From NCBI GenBank assembly GCA_002422505.1, contig DIVX01000098.1:1-9219 (forward strand): DNA of 9,219 nucleotides, written 5' to 3'. Under the pieces are notes generated by a model, which was given only the letters and a program-made list of their open reading frames with translations, had not been told where the DNA came from and did not search any database. The DNA is from Desulfovibrio sp. UBA6121 (GTDB lineage Bacteria > Desulfobacterota > Desulfovibrionia > Desulfovibrionales > Desulfovibrionaceae). Shown here piece by piece: positions 1-5,897 of this stretch (position 1 is its first letter; each line of letters begins with the position of its first letter). The position numbers were made by a program, and so were the translations under genes.

Positions 1-566
1 GCCAGGCCCTTGGAGTAGTCGTTGGCGATGTCGAAGATGACCGCAGCGGTCTTGGCGCCGAACTGCTTGGAAGCGAAGTTCACGGCCACGGGACCCTGGA
101 AGGGATCCAGGAAGCAGGCGCGGAACACCCAGGGGCGGTCCTTGGTGGTGTCGGGGTTGGTGGACCACGGGGTCACCATGGGCACCTGGGAATCGTTGCA
201 GGTGGCGCCGGCCGGAATGGCCTGCTTGGAGGAGTTGGGGCCGACGATGGCGACCACGTTGTCCTGGTTGATGAGCTTGAGCGCGGCGTTCACGGCGCTT
301 TCAGCCTTGGCTTCGTTGTCCTGGTAGACGAACTCGAGTTTGTACTTCTTGCCGCCCACATCCAGGCCGCCAGCGGCGTTGATGTCTTCCTTCAGCATTT
401 CTGCGGCGAACTTGGAGGCCTCGCCGACCTTCGGGATGTCGCCCGTCAGCTCCAGGTTGAAGCCGACCTTGATCGTGTCGCTGTCCTTGCCGCAGCCCAT
501 AAGCGCCAAAGCGCCCAGGGAAAGGGCGAGAACCGCCATCATCACCTTGATGGTCATCTTTTTCAT
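1..566 (-). CDS. Branched-chain amino acid ABC transporter substrate-binding lipoprotein (LivJ/LivK family), partial
   Basis: This is the N-terminal 188 residues of a type I periplasmic binding protein (Peripla_BP_6, LivJ/LivK family) that would deliver a branched-chain amino acid or similar ligand to a Liv-type ABC permease. The gene runs off the left edge, so its C-terminal half is missing here. The start ATG (564-566) sits 5 nt behind a strong Shine-Dalgarno GGAGGAGG (complement of about 572-579). Residues 1-24 are a lipoprotein signal: basic N-terminus, hydrophobic stretch, lipobox LMGC with Cys25 as the lipidated residue. Family hallmarks follow: GFNLELTGDIPKVG (35-48), a substrate-domain helix ending in DINAAGG (61-67), the segment IVGPNSS (107-113), then VPMVTPWSTNP and RACFLDPFQG. 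The exact ligand cannot be told from the sequence. Family assignment is confident. The liv permease and ATPase genes are not in the window, and the gene is divergent from gmhA. Confidence 0.9.
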   Translation of the reverse strand, partial: MKKMTIKVMMAVLALSLGALALMGCGKDSDTIKVGFNLELTGDIPKVGEASKFAAEMLKEDINAAGGLDVGGKKYKLEFVYQDNEAKAESAVNAALKLINQDNVVAIVGPNSSKQAIPAGATCNDSQVPMVTPWSTNPDTTKDRPWVFRACFLDPFQGPVAVNFASKQFGAKTAAVIFDIANDYSKGL

Positions 567-793
567 TCCTTCCTCCTCCGAAATTTGTAAAATCGCTCCA
601 GCCAAAATGTCTTATTTCGGTCTAACCCAAACGGAAATGGAGTTCAAAGGATTTTTTCCCGAAACCGGGGCGAATGCCCGCTGACCGAATATTATTCTCC
701 CGGCACACGCCGCGCACCGCGTTGCCTGTGCCCAGGATTTGGTGTATTTGCACCCTCGGTTGACGAAATTTTGTGCCACACAACGGAGAGCCA
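567..793. promoter_or_regulatory. Divergent intergenic region (liv SBP / gmhA) with candidate promoters and a small palindrome
   Basis: These 227 bases hold no gene and must contain promoters for both directions. They are visibly more AT-rich than the flanking genes. For the minus-strand binding protein the best sigma70-like pair is TTGAAC (complement of 642-647), a 17-nt spacer, and TAGACC (complement of 619-624), which is a weak match. For gmhA the best pair I find is TTGCCT (722-727), 17 nt, TATTTG (745-750), also weak. A better -10-like hexamer, TATTAT (690-695), has no -35 at the right spacing. An 11-bp perfect palindrome GAATATTATTC (687-697) lies between the two candidate promoters and could be a regulator site. 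An inverted pair GGCACA/TGTGCC lies at 702-707 and 727-732. No riboswitch was recognised. Promoter calls are low confidence. Confidence 0.35.
785..790 (+). promoter_or_regulatory. Ribosome binding site deciding the gmhA start
   Basis: GGAGAG at 785-790 lies 3 nt before the ATG at 794 (5 nt counted from GGAG). It therefore supports that ATG rather than the in-frame GTG at 773, which would place the Shine-Dalgarno inside the coding sequence and add seven residues. Confidence 0.75.
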
Positions 794-1399
794 ATGTCTG
801 ACAAAGCAGTGCGGAAGGTTTTGGAACACGCGCGCGAGGGTCTGCACGTCCGCGAAGTATTTTTTGAGGAGAACGCCCAACAGCTCGTGGACATCGCCCG
901 CGTCATGGCCCTTACCCTCACCGAGGGCGGCAAGATTCTGTTTTGCGGCAATGGCGGCAGCGCGGCAGATTCGCAGCACCTGGCCGCCGAGTTCGTGAAC
1001 CGCTTCAAGCTGGAGCGCCCGCCCCTGCCCGCCATGGCCCTCACCACGGACAGCTCCATTCTCACCGCCATCGGCAACGACTACGGCTTCGACCTCGTTT
1101 TTGTGAAGCAGGTGCAGGCCCTGGGCCTCGCGGGCGACATCCTCGTCGGCATTAGCACCTCCGGCACCAGCCGCAACGTGGTGGCCGCCCTGCGCGAGGC
1201 CAAGAGCCGCGGACTCATCACCATCGGTATGTGCGGCGCGGCCACGGGCGAAATGGAGCCCCTGTGCGACCATCTCATCAGCGTGCCCAGCAAGGACACC
1301 CCCGTGATCCAGGAGGTGCACATCGCCGCCGGGCACATGCTTTGCCACGTGGTGGACCATTTTCTCTTCGAGGCCGTGATGGAGCTGGGCCAGGGCTAG
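794..1399 (+). CDS. gmhA: Phosphoheptose isomerase (sedoheptulose 7-phosphate isomerase)
   Basis: GmhA converts sedoheptulose 7-phosphate to D-glycero-D-manno-heptose 7-phosphate, the first step toward the ADP-heptose used in the LPS inner core. It is a cytosolic, normally tetrameric zinc enzyme. The product is 201 residues, close to the usual length of about 190-200. It is a single SIS domain with the sugar-phosphate loop CGNGGSAADSQH (51-62) and a second phosphate-binding motif STSGTS (121-126). The zinc ligands known in E. coli GmhA (H61, E65, Q172, H180) correspond here to H62, E66, Q173 and H181, all present. GNDYGF (94-99) is also the conserved family segment. The ATG at 794 was chosen for its Shine-Dalgarno; a GTG at 773 is the alternative. 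The receiver gene follows after 3 nt, so the two are almost certainly cotranscribed. The homologous DiaA proteins lack the zinc site, which argues against that alternative. Confidence 0.93.
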   Translation: MSDKAVRKVLEHAREGLHVREVFFEENAQQLVDIARVMALTLTEGGKILFCGNGGSAADSQHLAAEFVNRFKLERPPLPAMALTTDSSILTAIGNDYGFDLVFVKQVQALGLAGDILVGISTSGTSRNVVAALREAKSRGLITIGMCGAATGEMEPLCDHLISVPSKDTPVIQEVHIAAGHMLCHVVDHFLFEAVMELGQG

Positions 1400-1402
1400 C
1401 CC

Positions 1403-1849
1403 GTGCTGCGGGTGCTCATAATAGATGACGAGCAGGTGAACCGGGAGTTTCTGGTGCGCGCGCTCAAAGCGCACGGGCGCTGTCTGGCCGTGGGCACCGG
1501 TGAGGCCGGGCTCACGGAGCACCGCCAGGCCCTGGAGGCCGGAACGCCCTTCGACCTCGTGTTTCTGGACATTATGCTGCCGGGCATGGACGGGCTCAAG
1601 ACCCTGGAGCTGATGCGCGCGGTCGAGGCGGAACACGCCGACGCCTTTGGCGGCCAGGAACACGCCCCGGCCCAGGTCATCATCACCACCGTGCTCGACG
1701 ACGACCGCCTGGCCGCCCGCGCCTTCATCCAGGGCCGCGCGTCCTCGTACATGCCCAAACCCTTCCGCGCCGCGCAGTTGCGCGAGGAACTGTCCAAGCT
1801 CGGGCTTATTACTCCCGCAACGCCCCCCGGCACCGAGGCCCGTCCATGA
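1403..1849 (+). CDS. Stand-alone response regulator (CheY-like receiver domain only)
   Basis: This 148-residue protein is a single receiver (REC) domain with no DNA-binding or enzymatic output domain. The canonical phosphorylation site is intact: acidic pair D8/D9, phosphoacceptor D56 in the segment LVFLDIMLPGMDG, T95/T96 at the beta-4 end, and K119 in the MPKPF motif. It should be phosphorylated by a histidine kinase encoded elsewhere, since none is in the window, and act by protein-protein contact. The start is a GTG at 1403, three bases after the gmhA stop, with only a weak AGGG (1392-1395) ahead of it, which suggests translational coupling to gmhA. Its stop overlaps the pgpA start (ATGA, 1846-1849). 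A stretch at residues 75-90 (AEHADAFGGQEHAPAQ) lengthens the loop before beta-4. The last 15 or so residues, rich in Pro and Ala, are a tail. Single receivers of this kind with TT at the Thr position are, to my recollection, common in Desulfovibrio. Target and partner kinase are unknown. Confidence 0.85.
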   Translation: MLRVLIIDDEQVNREFLVRALKAHGRCLAVGTGEAGLTEHRQALEAGTPFDLVFLDIMLPGMDGLKTLELMRAVEAEHADAFGGQEHAPAQVIITTVLDDDRLAARAFIQGRASSYMPKPFRAAQLREELSKLGLITPATPPGTEARP

Positions 1850-2343
1850 CGCTCCCCCCAAGACTTTCCTTGGCGGACAGCGCCGCCGTGTTCCTCGCCA
1901 CCCTGGGCCCGGTGGGACGCCTGCCCAAGGCTCCCGGCACCTGGGGCTCCCTGGCCGCTCTGGCCGCAGCGCCCTGGTGCTTCACCCCTTTGCCGCTGGC
2001 CGCGCGCCTTGCCGTTCTGGGCCTGGTGCTGGCCCTGGGCACGTGGGCGGCCGCCCGCGCAGAAACAGCCCTGGGCCGCAAGGACCCCGGCTGCGTGGTG
2101 GTGGACGAGTTGCTGGGCCAATGGACCGCTTTTCTGCCCTTTCATCTAGCGGGCTGGACCCAGGCCATGCCCCTGGAGCTCTTCGCGCTGTTCCTGCTGT
2201 TCCGCATCTACGACATCCTGAAACCCTGGCCCATCCGCGCCGTGGAGCGCGGCGTGCCCGGCGGCCTGGGCGTCATGCTCGACGACCTTGTGGCCGGAGC
2301 CTTCGCCGCCGCCAGCTACGCCCTCTTTCGCCCCTTCTTCTAA
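1846..2343 (+). CDS. pgpA: Phosphatidylglycerophosphatase A
   Basis: PgpA is an inner-membrane phosphatase that removes phosphate from phosphatidylglycerophosphate to give phosphatidylglycerol, the last step before cardiolipin. The 165-residue product matches the family length. Conserved family blocks appear in order: GTWGSL (31-36), VDELLGQW (86-93) with its acidic pair D87/E88, FRIYDILKPWPIR (119-131), and GGLGVMLDDLVAG (139-151) with D146/D147 as likely metal-binding or catalytic acids. Hydrophobic segments at about 37-70, 94-120 and 148-161 fit several membrane spans. The start ATG overlaps the stop of the receiver gene as ATGA, so translation is probably coupled. It is the last gene of the plus-strand operon; inverted repeats follow its stop codon directly. 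Together with gmhA it gives the operon an envelope-lipid theme. Confidence 0.93.
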   Translation: MTLPPRLSLADSAAVFLATLGPVGRLPKAPGTWGSLAALAAAPWCFTPLPLAARLAVLGLVLALGTWAAARAETALGRKDPGCVVVDELLGQWTAFLPFHLAGWTQAMPLELFALFLLFRIYDILKPWPIRAVERGVPGGLGVMLDDLVAGAFAAASYALFRPFF

Positions 2344-2378
2344 GAGCCCTTTGGCCCTGGGCTCCCCTTGGCCAAGGG
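2344..2378 (+). terminator. Palindromes directly after pgpA, possible weak terminator
   Basis: Two inverted repeats begin right at the pgpA stop. GAGCCC (2344-2349) pairs with GGGCTC (2359-2364) around a 9-nt loop. Immediately behind it lies the perfect 14-bp palindrome CCCTTGGCCAAGGG (2365-2378). Both are GC-rich and no T-run follows, so this is not a canonical rho-independent terminator. It could still pause transcription or protect the 3' end of the mRNA. The palindromes are certain, the terminator role is a guess. Confidence 0.35.
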
Positions 2379-2884
2379 CCGCTGCTCCCGGCCCCCACCA
2401 CCTGCGCCTTCTGTACAAGCAGTGCTGCGCTGCGTGCATGCTTCTGCGTCGAAGCCTCTGCCCTGGCCGGACAACGCATGGCAAGCAGCGTGCGGCAAGC
2501 GGCGCGCACAGGACCGCGCACGGGAGCGCTCTAAGATGGATGGGGGCCAGCCATCCGGCTGAGGCGGCACGCCTTTCCTTTCCATGCCTGCCAAGGCGCA
2601 AGGGAGGGGGGTACGAGTCACGCCAGTCCCCCTTCTGGGCTGCCCCCGCAGCCATGCGCGGCGGGCGGTCGATGCACAGCCGCAGCGCGTGCTGCCGCAG
2701 GTCGAAGCTGTTTGCGCCAAACCCAAGCCCAGGCTGCCCCTGCAACCATGCGCGGCGGCCAGTCGATGCACTGCCACAGGCCGTGCTGCCGCAGGTCGAA
2801 GCTGTTTGCGCCAAACCCAAGTACAGGCTGCCCCCCCCCTTCCGCGCCGCTTGTTCCCCGGTCTGCGCGCCAAGGCCGCAACAT
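2379..2884. other. Long gene-free convergent intergenic region, GC-rich
   Basis: No credible gene is seen here on either strand. Open frames exist only because the region is GC-rich. They have no ribosome binding site, are rich in Pro, Arg, Ala and Cys, overlap each other, and change reading frame between the two copies of the 94-bp repeat. Besides that repeat the region holds a 14-bp imperfect tandem (2480-2493 and 2494-2507, 12 of 14 identical), an inverted pair GGATGG/CCATCC (2538-2543, 2551-2556), and G-rich and C-rich runs (2611-2620, 2831-2839). It separates the pgpA operon from the oppositely oriented tol operon. Confidence 0.6.
2638..2835. repeat. 94-bp tandem repeat, two full copies plus the first 10 bases of a third
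   Basis: Copy 1 spans 2638-2731 and copy 2 spans 2732-2825. By hand alignment they match at 84 of 94 positions without gaps. The first ten bases of the unit recur at 2826-2835 (GGCTGCCCCC), so the period is exact. Bases 51-90 of the unit (2688-2727 and 2782-2821) are identical over 40 bp. This core contains the perfect inverted repeat GTTTGCGCCAAAC (2709-2721 and 2803-2815). The start of copy 1 forms another inverted repeat, GGCTGC/GCAGCC (2638-2643, 2648-2653), degraded in copy 2. The period is not a multiple of three, so no frame reads both copies alike, which argues against coding. Unit origin and function are not known to me; it may be a dispersed intergenic repeat family of this genome. 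Confidence 0.85.
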
Positions 2885-2918
2885 AAAAAAACCGCCGCTG
2901 CCCGAAGGCAACGGCGGT
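2885..2918 (-). terminator. Rho-independent terminator of the tol-pal operon
   Basis: Read on the minus strand, a 12-bp stem (2907-2918 with 2891-2902) containing one G-T wobble closes on the very stable CC-TTCG-GG tetraloop (loop 2903-2906). It is followed by a run of seven T residues (complement of 2885-2891, the last stem base included). It lies 23 nt after the pal stop codon. On the plus strand the stem is not followed by T residues, so it should act on minus-strand transcripts only. Confidence 0.95.
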
Positions 2919-2941
2919 CATGATGTGCGGAGAAGTCGCGG

Positions 2942-3490
2942 CTAGTTCTGGATCTTGAACTCGTCGCGGCGGTTCTTGGACCAGGCGGACTCGGTCTTGG
3001 AAGGATCCAGGGGGCGCTCCTTGCCGTAGCTCACGATGGTCATGCGGTTGTCGGGGATGCCCAGCTGGTTCAGGAACTGCTGCGCAGCCTTGGCGCGGCG
3101 CTCGCCCAGGGCGAGGTTGTACTCGCTGGTGCCGCGCTCGTCGCAGTGGCCTTCAATGACGATGGTGAACAGGGAGTACTTCTTCAAGGCGTCGGCCTTG
3201 GCGTTCAGCACTTCGCGGCTTTCCGGGGTCAACTCAAAGGAGTCGAAGGCGAAAAAGATCATGTTGCCGAGCTCGCGCTGGGCCTGTTCACGCTGCTGGG
3301 CGCGGAGTTCGTCCTCGGTCATGCTGCGGGCCGGGGCGGGCTGGCTCTGCCAGTCGCTGTCCTTGTCAGAAATCTCAACCTTGGTGGCCGAGGCGGGCAT
3401 GGAGTCGGTGGTCTTCTTGGCGCAACCGGCGCCCAGAGCCACCAGCATGCACAGCATCATGATGCTTGCGAAAAAACGTTTGGCGTTCAT
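2942..3490 (-). CDS. pal: Peptidoglycan-associated lipoprotein Pal
   Basis: Pal is the outer-membrane lipoprotein end of the Tol-Pal system. It binds peptidoglycan and TolB and helps the outer membrane follow the septum during division. The product is 182 residues. A lipoprotein signal (1-22) ends at LGAGC with lipidated Cys23. A charged linker rich in Gln and Arg (about 24-75) follows, then an OmpA-C/Pal domain (about 76-182). Pal hallmarks are FAFDSFELTPES (80-91), EGHCDERGTSEYNLALGERR (113-132) with the diaminopimelate-contacting Asp117, and NRRDEF (173-178) with the matching arginine. The ATG lies behind a good AAGGAGGA (complement of 3494-3501). It is the last gene of the operon, separated from tolB by 134 nt carrying a large inverted repeat, and followed by a strong terminator. 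Confidence 0.95.
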   Translation of the reverse strand: MNAKRFFASIMMLCMLVALGAGCAKKTTDSMPASATKVEISDKDSDWQSQPAPARSMTEDELRAQQREQAQRELGNMIFFAFDSFELTPESREVLNAKADALKKYSLFTIVIEGHCDERGTSEYNLALGERRAKAAQQFLNQLGIPDNRMTIVSYGKERPLDPSKTESAWSKNRRDEFKIQN

Positions 3491-3554
3491 GGTTCCTCCT
3501 TCAATTCAAGTGCGCGAGGGCGCGAGTTGTATGGACAGCCGATTCAATGACGCT

Positions 3555-3610
3555 TTGCATTCCGTGTTTGTACATGCGTGCATATTCCGCTTGTTTCACA
3601 CGAAATGCAA
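3555..3610 (-). repeat. Large inverted repeat (hairpin) between tolB and pal
   Basis: On the minus strand TTGCATTTCGTGT (complement of 3598-3610) is followed 30 nt later by ACACGGAATGCAA (complement of 3555-3567). The arms pair over 13 positions; the only non-Watson-Crick pair would be a U-G wobble in RNA. Inside the loop a smaller inverted pair ATGC/GCAT (3574-3577, 3580-3583) could stack on top. No T-run follows, so it is not a simple terminator. It may be an mRNA processing or stability element setting a different level for pal, or a regulator site. Confidence 0.6.
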
Positions 3611-3624
3611 GAGTCATTTTTCCC

Positions 3625-4929
3625 CTAGTTAAGGGCGGGCGCAACACCCCAGGCCGGGGCCATGGCATCGCCCGCGCCTGTGGGTATCTGCTTCGCCGGG
3701 TCGCCGTAGCGCGTGGTGACGAAGATTTTGACGCCGCCGTTGCGCGATGACGCAAAAGACACGAAGTAGCCGTCCGGGTCGAAGCTCGGGTCCTCGTCGT
3801 TGCCGGGACCGAAGGTGATCTGCCGTTCCTGGTTGGCCACAAGGTCGCGAATGAAGATGCGCTGTCCGTCGCCCGTCAGCCGGGCGAAGACCACGAAGCG
3901 TCCGTCGGGGCTGAGCGAAGGCCGCGTGTTATAGGTGCCTTCATAGGTTATGCGCTCCACAGCGCCGGAATCGCGGTTGAGCATGAAGATCTGCGGTCCA
4001 CCCAGGCGGCCGGAGCAAAACACCATCTTGCGGCCGGAGAGATCGAAGCTGGGGGAGACGCTGATGCCCCAGCTGGGAGCCAGGGGCGAGCCGGGATTCA
4101 TGTTCTCGTCCAGCAGGTAGATGTCCGGGTGGCCGTTGATGGACAGCGAAATGGCGATGCGGCCTTCCGGGGTGTACGTGGGGCTGATGGCCACGTTGCC
4201 GCCGAACTTGCGCAGGCGCGAAACGCGCTTGTTGCGGTCCCACACGCCAAGGCGGTGGCCCTTATCGGAGATGTTGGTGTAGGCCACGTGGCGGCCATCC
4301 TTGGACCAGTTGGGGCTCACGTTGAAGCCGCCGTCGTTGGTCACCTGCGTCAGGCCGCGCCCCAGGGCCGAGGCCGTGAACAGCTCCTTGCCGCCGTTGA
4401 CCTTCTTGGAAAAGGCCAGGGTGGAGTCGAAGAAGCCGCTCTTGCCGGTCAAAACGCGCATGAGCTGGGCGCAGAAACGGTCGGCCACAAGGGCCACGCC
4501 GCCCTCGTCCACCTGGTTGTACGCCTTGCCCAAAAGCAGCTTGCGCGTGTAGGTTTCGTACACGCGCGCCTCAATCTCCTGGCCGCGCCCGCCAACGGTC
4601 ATCACCAGATCAATGCGGCCCAGTTGCAGGGGCTTGAAGTCGATGTCGTCGGCCTTGAGGCCTTTGCTCGGGTCGCCGCCAAGAATCTCGTTCATGTAGG
4701 CCAGGCGCAAGAACGGCAGGTAGCTGATGTCGCTCTGCACGGTTTCGCTGAAGCTTTTGGCCAGGGCGCTTGAGCCCGGCCCGCCGGGGCCGCGCGCAGG
4801 CAGCACAAGAATGTTCACCTTGGTCTGCCCGGGGCCGAAGATATCGACAGAGAGCACGTCTCCGGCGTGGGAGCCCTTGGCGAAGAGCAGAACCAGGAGG
4901 CAAGTCAGTATCCAGGTCTTGAGTTTCAT
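3625..4929 (-). CDS. tolB: Tol-Pal system protein TolB
   Basis: TolB is the periplasmic beta-propeller that shuttles between Pal and TolA in the Tol-Pal system. The 434-residue product has the usual length of about 430. A Sec signal peptide (1-22, ending SHA before GD) is followed by the TolB N-terminal domain (about 24-165), including the segment IDLVMTVGGRGQEIEARVY (106-124). The C-terminal six-bladed propeller has PD40-type repeats such as SPNWSKDGRHVAYT (205-218), SPTYTPEGR (249-257), SPSFDLSGRKMVF (292-304), RPSLSPDGRFVVF (336-348) and DPSFDPDGYFVSF (380-392). The mature N-terminus (GDVLSVDIFGPGQ) is where E. coli TolB carries its TolA-binding strand. The ATG at 4929 lies 21 nt after the tolA stop with only a weak GGA ahead, so translation may depend on tolA. 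Confidence 0.96.
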   Translation of the reverse strand: MKLKTWILTCLLVLLFAKGSHAGDVLSVDIFGPGQTKVNILVLPARGPGGPGSSALAKSFSETVQSDISYLPFLRLAYMNEILGGDPSKGLKADDIDFKPLQLGRIDLVMTVGGRGQEIEARVYETYTRKLLLGKAYNQVDEGGVALVADRFCAQLMRVLTGKSGFFDSTLAFSKKVNGGKELFTASALGRGLTQVTNDGGFNVSPNWSKDGRHVAYTNISDKGHRLGVWDRNKRVSRLRKFGGNVAISPTYTPEGRIAISLSINGHPDIYLLDENMNPGSPLAPSWGISVSPSFDLSGRKMVFCSGRLGGPQIFMLNRDSGAVERITYEGTYNTRPSLSPDGRFVVFARLTGDGQRIFIRDLVANQERQITFGPGNDEDPSFDPDGYFVSFASSRNGGVKIFVTTRYGDPAKQIPTGAGDAMAPAWGVAPALN

Positions 4930-4950
4930 GGTGTTTCCAGGGGCCGGGAA

Positions 4951-5871
4951 TTATTTCCGCAGTTCCTGCAGGTTGAAGGTGATACGCAGGGTGTCGAGCG
5001 TCTTGACGCGCGGCGGCGGCAGGGTTTCCGTCTCCGCCACGGCGCGCATGGTGGAATCGTCGAAATCGGGCTTGCCCGAAGGAGCCACGACCTTGGAGCT
5101 CAAAATTTTGCCGGAGGGGTCGATCCTGATTTCCAGGGTGACGGCCACATTGTTCTCCGTGCCAAAGGCCGGGTAACGCCAGTTCTTCTTGATGACCTGC
5201 TTGACGATGTCGCCGTAGACGCTCATGAGCCCGGAGCCGGAACCGCCCGCGCCCGTGCCCTTGCCGCCGCCCGCGCCGCCGGGGCCGGTGCCGCCGGCCG
5301 TAAAGATGTTGCCGCCGGTGGACTTGCGCAGCGCCGCCAGTTCGCCCGCAACGGGGTCGTGCTTGGGCGCTTCGGCCTTGGCGGTCTTGGACTTGCTGGA
5401 AACGTCCTGCTTCACGTCCTGCAGGGCCTGCTTCAGCAAATCCTCTTTGGAAAGCTTCTTCTCCTCCGGCTTGGCGGGCTGGGGCGGAGTTTTCTCGGCC
5501 TTCTTTTCTTCCTTCTTCTCGGGCTTCTTCTTCTCCTCAACCTTCTTCTCGCTGATGGCCTTGGCGTCGTCGATCTTGGGCTCCGGCTTGGCTTTCTCCG
5601 CCTTGGCGGGCGGGGGCGGAATGGAAGCGGCCGCGGCCTGCTGCTCCTCGGCCTGGCCTTCGGCCAGGGCCGGAGGCGCGCCCGCCGCCTCGCCGGTCTC
5701 CCCGGCGGCCGGGTCCTCGGAAGGGTTGAGCGAAACGAGATCCACCGTGTACATGGGCTTGTCCATGTCCACCTTGAGGGCGGTGCTCAAGTTCAGCGCC
5801 GCAACGCACACAAGCGCCGCGTGCAACGCGAGGGAGAGGAAAAATCCTGTCGTCCGCCGAGATTCCTGCAC
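4951..5871 (-). CDS. tolA: TolA / TonB-family energy-transducing protein of the Tol-Pal system
   Basis: TolA is anchored in the inner membrane and reaches across the periplasm to TolB and Pal, powered by TolQ-TolR. The product is 306 residues. A single membrane span (about 9-31) carries S13-x3-H17 (SLALH), the Ser/His pair needed in TonB and TolA for contact with the motor. A Pro/Ala/Glu region follows, then a strongly charged Lys/Glu block (about 90-165, with KKVEEKKKPEKKEEKK at 109-124), as in TolA domain II. A Gly-rich hinge (193-214) leads to a TonB/TolA C-terminal domain (about 215-306) with YGDIVKQVIKKNWRYP (219-234) and DPSGKILSSKVV (251-262). The start is a GTG at 5871, behind GAGGAG (complement of 5880-5885) spaced 8 nt. 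Its position between tolR and tolB, and IKKNWRYP, favour TolA over TonB. Confidence 0.88.
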   Translation of the reverse strand: MQESRRTTGFFLSLALHAALVCVAALNLSTALKVDMDKPMYTVDLVSLNPSEDPAAGETGEAAGAPPALAEGQAEEQQAAAASIPPPPAKAEKAKPEPKIDDAKAISEKKVEEKKKPEKKEEKKAEKTPPQPAKPEEKKLSKEDLLKQALQDVKQDVSSKSKTAKAEAPKHDPVAGELAALRKSTGGNIFTAGGTGPGGAGGGKGTGAGGSGSGLMSVYGDIVKQVIKKNWRYPAFGTENNVAVTLEIRIDPSGKILSSKVVAPSGKPDFDDSTMRAVAETETLPPPRVKTLDTLRITFNLQELRK

Positions 5872-5897
5872 GAAAAGAACTCCTCGATGCCAGGCGG

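Noticed and set aside
701..716. Sigma54-like promoter (GG-N10-GC) before gmhA
   Set aside because: The spacing fits, but the -12 half is GCGC instead of TTGC and the -24 half lacks its leading T. A match of this quality is expected by chance here.
773..793. GTG start for gmhA giving seven extra residues
   Set aside because: The Shine-Dalgarno GGAG lies downstream of this GTG and is correctly spaced for the ATG at 794.
692..1861. 389-residue minus-strand open frame antisense to gmhA and the receiver gene
   Set aside because: gmhA and the receiver carry complete, position-correct active-site motifs. The antisense product is low-complexity Gly/Ala/His-rich with no recognisable domain.
2422..2466. 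Possible degenerate third copy of the 94-bp repeat
   Set aside because: It shares only GTGCTGC and GTCGAAGC, with 14 extra bases between them compared with the unit. That is too little to separate from chance in such GC-rich sequence.
2638..2835. CRISPR array
   Set aside because: Only two 94-bp directly abutting units with no spacers between them and no cas genes nearby.
2288..2923. Long open frames on both strands across the gap between pgpA and pal
   Set aside because: They have no ribosome binding site, overlap each other and pgpA, have a Pro/Arg/Cys-rich composition, and read the two 94-bp copies in different frames. They are by-products of high GC content.
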